Source of the DNA: Rhodospirillales bacterium
GTDB taxonomy: Bacteria; Pseudomonadota; Alphaproteobacteria; Rhodospirillales; 2-02-FULL-58-16
DNA: 7,068 nt
Assembly: GCA_021775195.1 (NCBI GenBank)
Contig: JAJFIG010000410.1
Span: forward strand, 1-7,068
Reading direction: 5' to 3'
A program made the translations under genes and the position numbers. This document shows positions 6,130 through 7,068 of the stretch, one piece after another (positions within the stretch are counted from its first letter, which is position 1; each line of letters begins with the position of its first letter). The notes beneath the pieces are model-generated. The model was not told the origin of the DNA, did no database searches, and saw only the letters and a program-made list of their open reading frames with translations.

Positions 6130-7068
6130 ATGCTGCGTCCCGAATCTATCGCAACCACTTTGCTGCTGACCGCCCTGGTCGCCTTCGGGCCCCTGTCGAC
6201 GGACCTCTATCTGCCGGCAATGCCGGCCCTGGCGCGGGTGATGGAGGCCGACGTCGCTCTGGTTCAGCTGACCCTGAGCGTGTTTCTCCTCGGCTTTGCC
6301 GTCGCGCAACAGGTTTATGGGCCGCTTTCCGACCGCTTCGGACGGCGTCCGGTGCTGGTCGCCGGGATCGCCGTCTATACCGCCGCCAGCCTCGCCTGCG
6401 CCGCCGCTACGACCATCGAGACCTTGATCGCCGCCCGCTTCTTCCAGGCCGTGGGAGCCTGCGCCGGCGGCGTCCTGGCGCGGGCCGTGGTGCGGGACGT
6501 CCATGGTCGGGCGCGCGCCGCCAAGGTCATGTCCTACATGGCGACGGCAATGGCGACGGGACTGCTGCTGGCGCCGATGCTGGGGGGCTACCTGGTGGTC
6601 TGGTTCGGCTGGCAGGCGGTGTTTCTGGTCCTGGCGGTGCTGGGCGGGCTGCTGGTGGCGGTGGTCGCCGTCCTGCTGCCGGAGACCAACGCCAAGCCCG
6701 ACGCCGACGCGACCCGCCCGGGACAGGTGGCCCGCAACTACCTGAGCCTTTTTTCGTCTCCGGTCTTCATCGGCTTCACGGTCGCCAACGGGTTCGTCTT
6801 CAGCGGCCTGTTCGCCTTCGTCTCGGGGGCGCCCTTCGTTCTGATCGACTATCTGGGACTGGCGCCGCAGGACTTCGGGCTGACCTTCGGCGTCGTCGTC
6901 GCCGGCTACATCTGCGGCACCTTCATCAGCGGTCGCCTGACCATGGCGCTGGGACTGGAACGGCTGATGGGGACCGGATGCGCGGTAGCCCTTGCCGCCG
7001 GCCTCGGGTTGGCGGCGCTGGCCACGGCCGGCGTCGACCGGCCGGCGGCGGTGGTGGTGCCGATGTTC
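6130..7068 (+). CDS. Bcr/CflA-type MFS multidrug efflux transporter, N-terminal part (cut by window edge)
   Basis: The frame stays open for 313 codons to the window end; family members are about 400 residues, so roughly the last quarter is missing. It is an inner-membrane proton-coupled exporter of the 12-TM drug:H+ antiporter group. Diagnostic features are STDLYLPAMP at 23-32 in the first helix and loop, MFS motif A as GPLSDRFGRRP at 64-74 between helices 2 and 3, RFFQAVGA at 103-110 (motif B region, helix 4), and RAVVRD at 118-123, typical of Bcr/CflA proteins such as bicyclomycin and sulfonamide exporters. Long hydrophobic segments recur through the rest of the fragment. Helix 5 includes the GLLLAPMLGG stretch. 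ATG 6130 is the natural start, just before the first helix, although no clear Shine-Dalgarno precedes it. It has its own promoter-like sequence after the heptose operon. The substrate cannot be read from the sequence. Confidence 0.93.
   Translation, partial: MLRPESIATTLLLTALVAFGPLSTDLYLPAMPALARVMEADVALVQLTLSVFLLGFAVAQQVYGPLSDRFGRRPVLVAGIAVYTAASLACAAATTIETLIAARFFQAVGACAGGVLARAVVRDVHGRARAAKVMSYMATAMATGLLLAPMLGGYLVVWFGWQAVFLVLAVLGGLLVAVVAVLLPETNAKPDADATRPGQVARNYLSLFSSPVFIGFTVANGFVFSGLFAFVSGAPFVLIDYLGLAPQDFGLTFGVVVAGYICGTFISGRLTMALGLERLMGTGCAVALAAGLGLAALATAGVDRPAAVVVPMF

Noticed and set aside
1..7068. CRISPR arrays, tRNA or rRNA genes, insertion sequences, phage or defence genes
   Set aside because: I looked on both strands and saw no regularly spaced repeats, no structural RNA signatures, no transposase motifs and no known defence domains; the window is nearly fully covered by the six genes described.

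Overview
The window looks like chromosomal DNA of a high-GC Gram-negative bacterium. An alphaproteobacterium, perhaps of the Rhodospirillales type, is my best guess. Evidence for this is the strong G/C bias at third codon positions throughout, the lipopolysaccharide-type ADP-heptose genes, and a fused two-domain oxidoreductase of a kind I associate with proteobacterial surface-glycan loci. The taxonomic call is inference. Codon use looks even across the window, and I see no tRNA, rRNA, CRISPR array, insertion sequence or phage gene.

Layout: (1) Positions 1-1026, minus strand: the N-terminal 342 codons of a glutamine-dependent asparagine synthetase-type amidotransferase, cut by the window edge. 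(2) Positions 1027-1124: a short divergent intergenic region. (3) Positions 1125-3275, plus: a 716-residue fusion of a zinc-less medium-chain dehydrogenase/reductase domain and a Gfo/Idh/MocA dehydrogenase domain. (4) Positions 3343-6052, plus: a tight three-gene operon consisting of gmhA (sedoheptulose-7-phosphate isomerase), a 222-residue Asp/Glu racemase-superfamily protein, and hldE (bifunctional heptose-7-phosphate kinase / heptose-1-phosphate adenylyltransferase). Both junctions are 4-base ATGA overlaps, and a promoter-like sequence lies just before gmhA. (5) Positions 6130-7068, plus: the first 313 codons of a Bcr/CflA-type MFS drug exporter. It has its own promoter-like sequence and a small dyad that may be an operator.

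How the genes fit together: GmhA and HldE carry out the isomerase, kinase and adenylyl-transfer steps toward ADP-heptose, a precursor of the LPS inner core and of other surface heptosides. The phosphatase GmhB and the epimerase HldD that complete the route are not in this window. The amidotransferase and the double dehydrogenase are the kind of genes found in sugar-modification loci, so the left and centre of the window probably belong to a surface polysaccharide region. The transporter probably forms a separate unit.

Most of this is recognisable biology. The least explained element is the racemase-superfamily protein translationally linked between two heptose enzymes. It keeps a first catalytic-type cysteine region but seems to lack the second cysteine of true racemases, so its substrate and chemistry are open.
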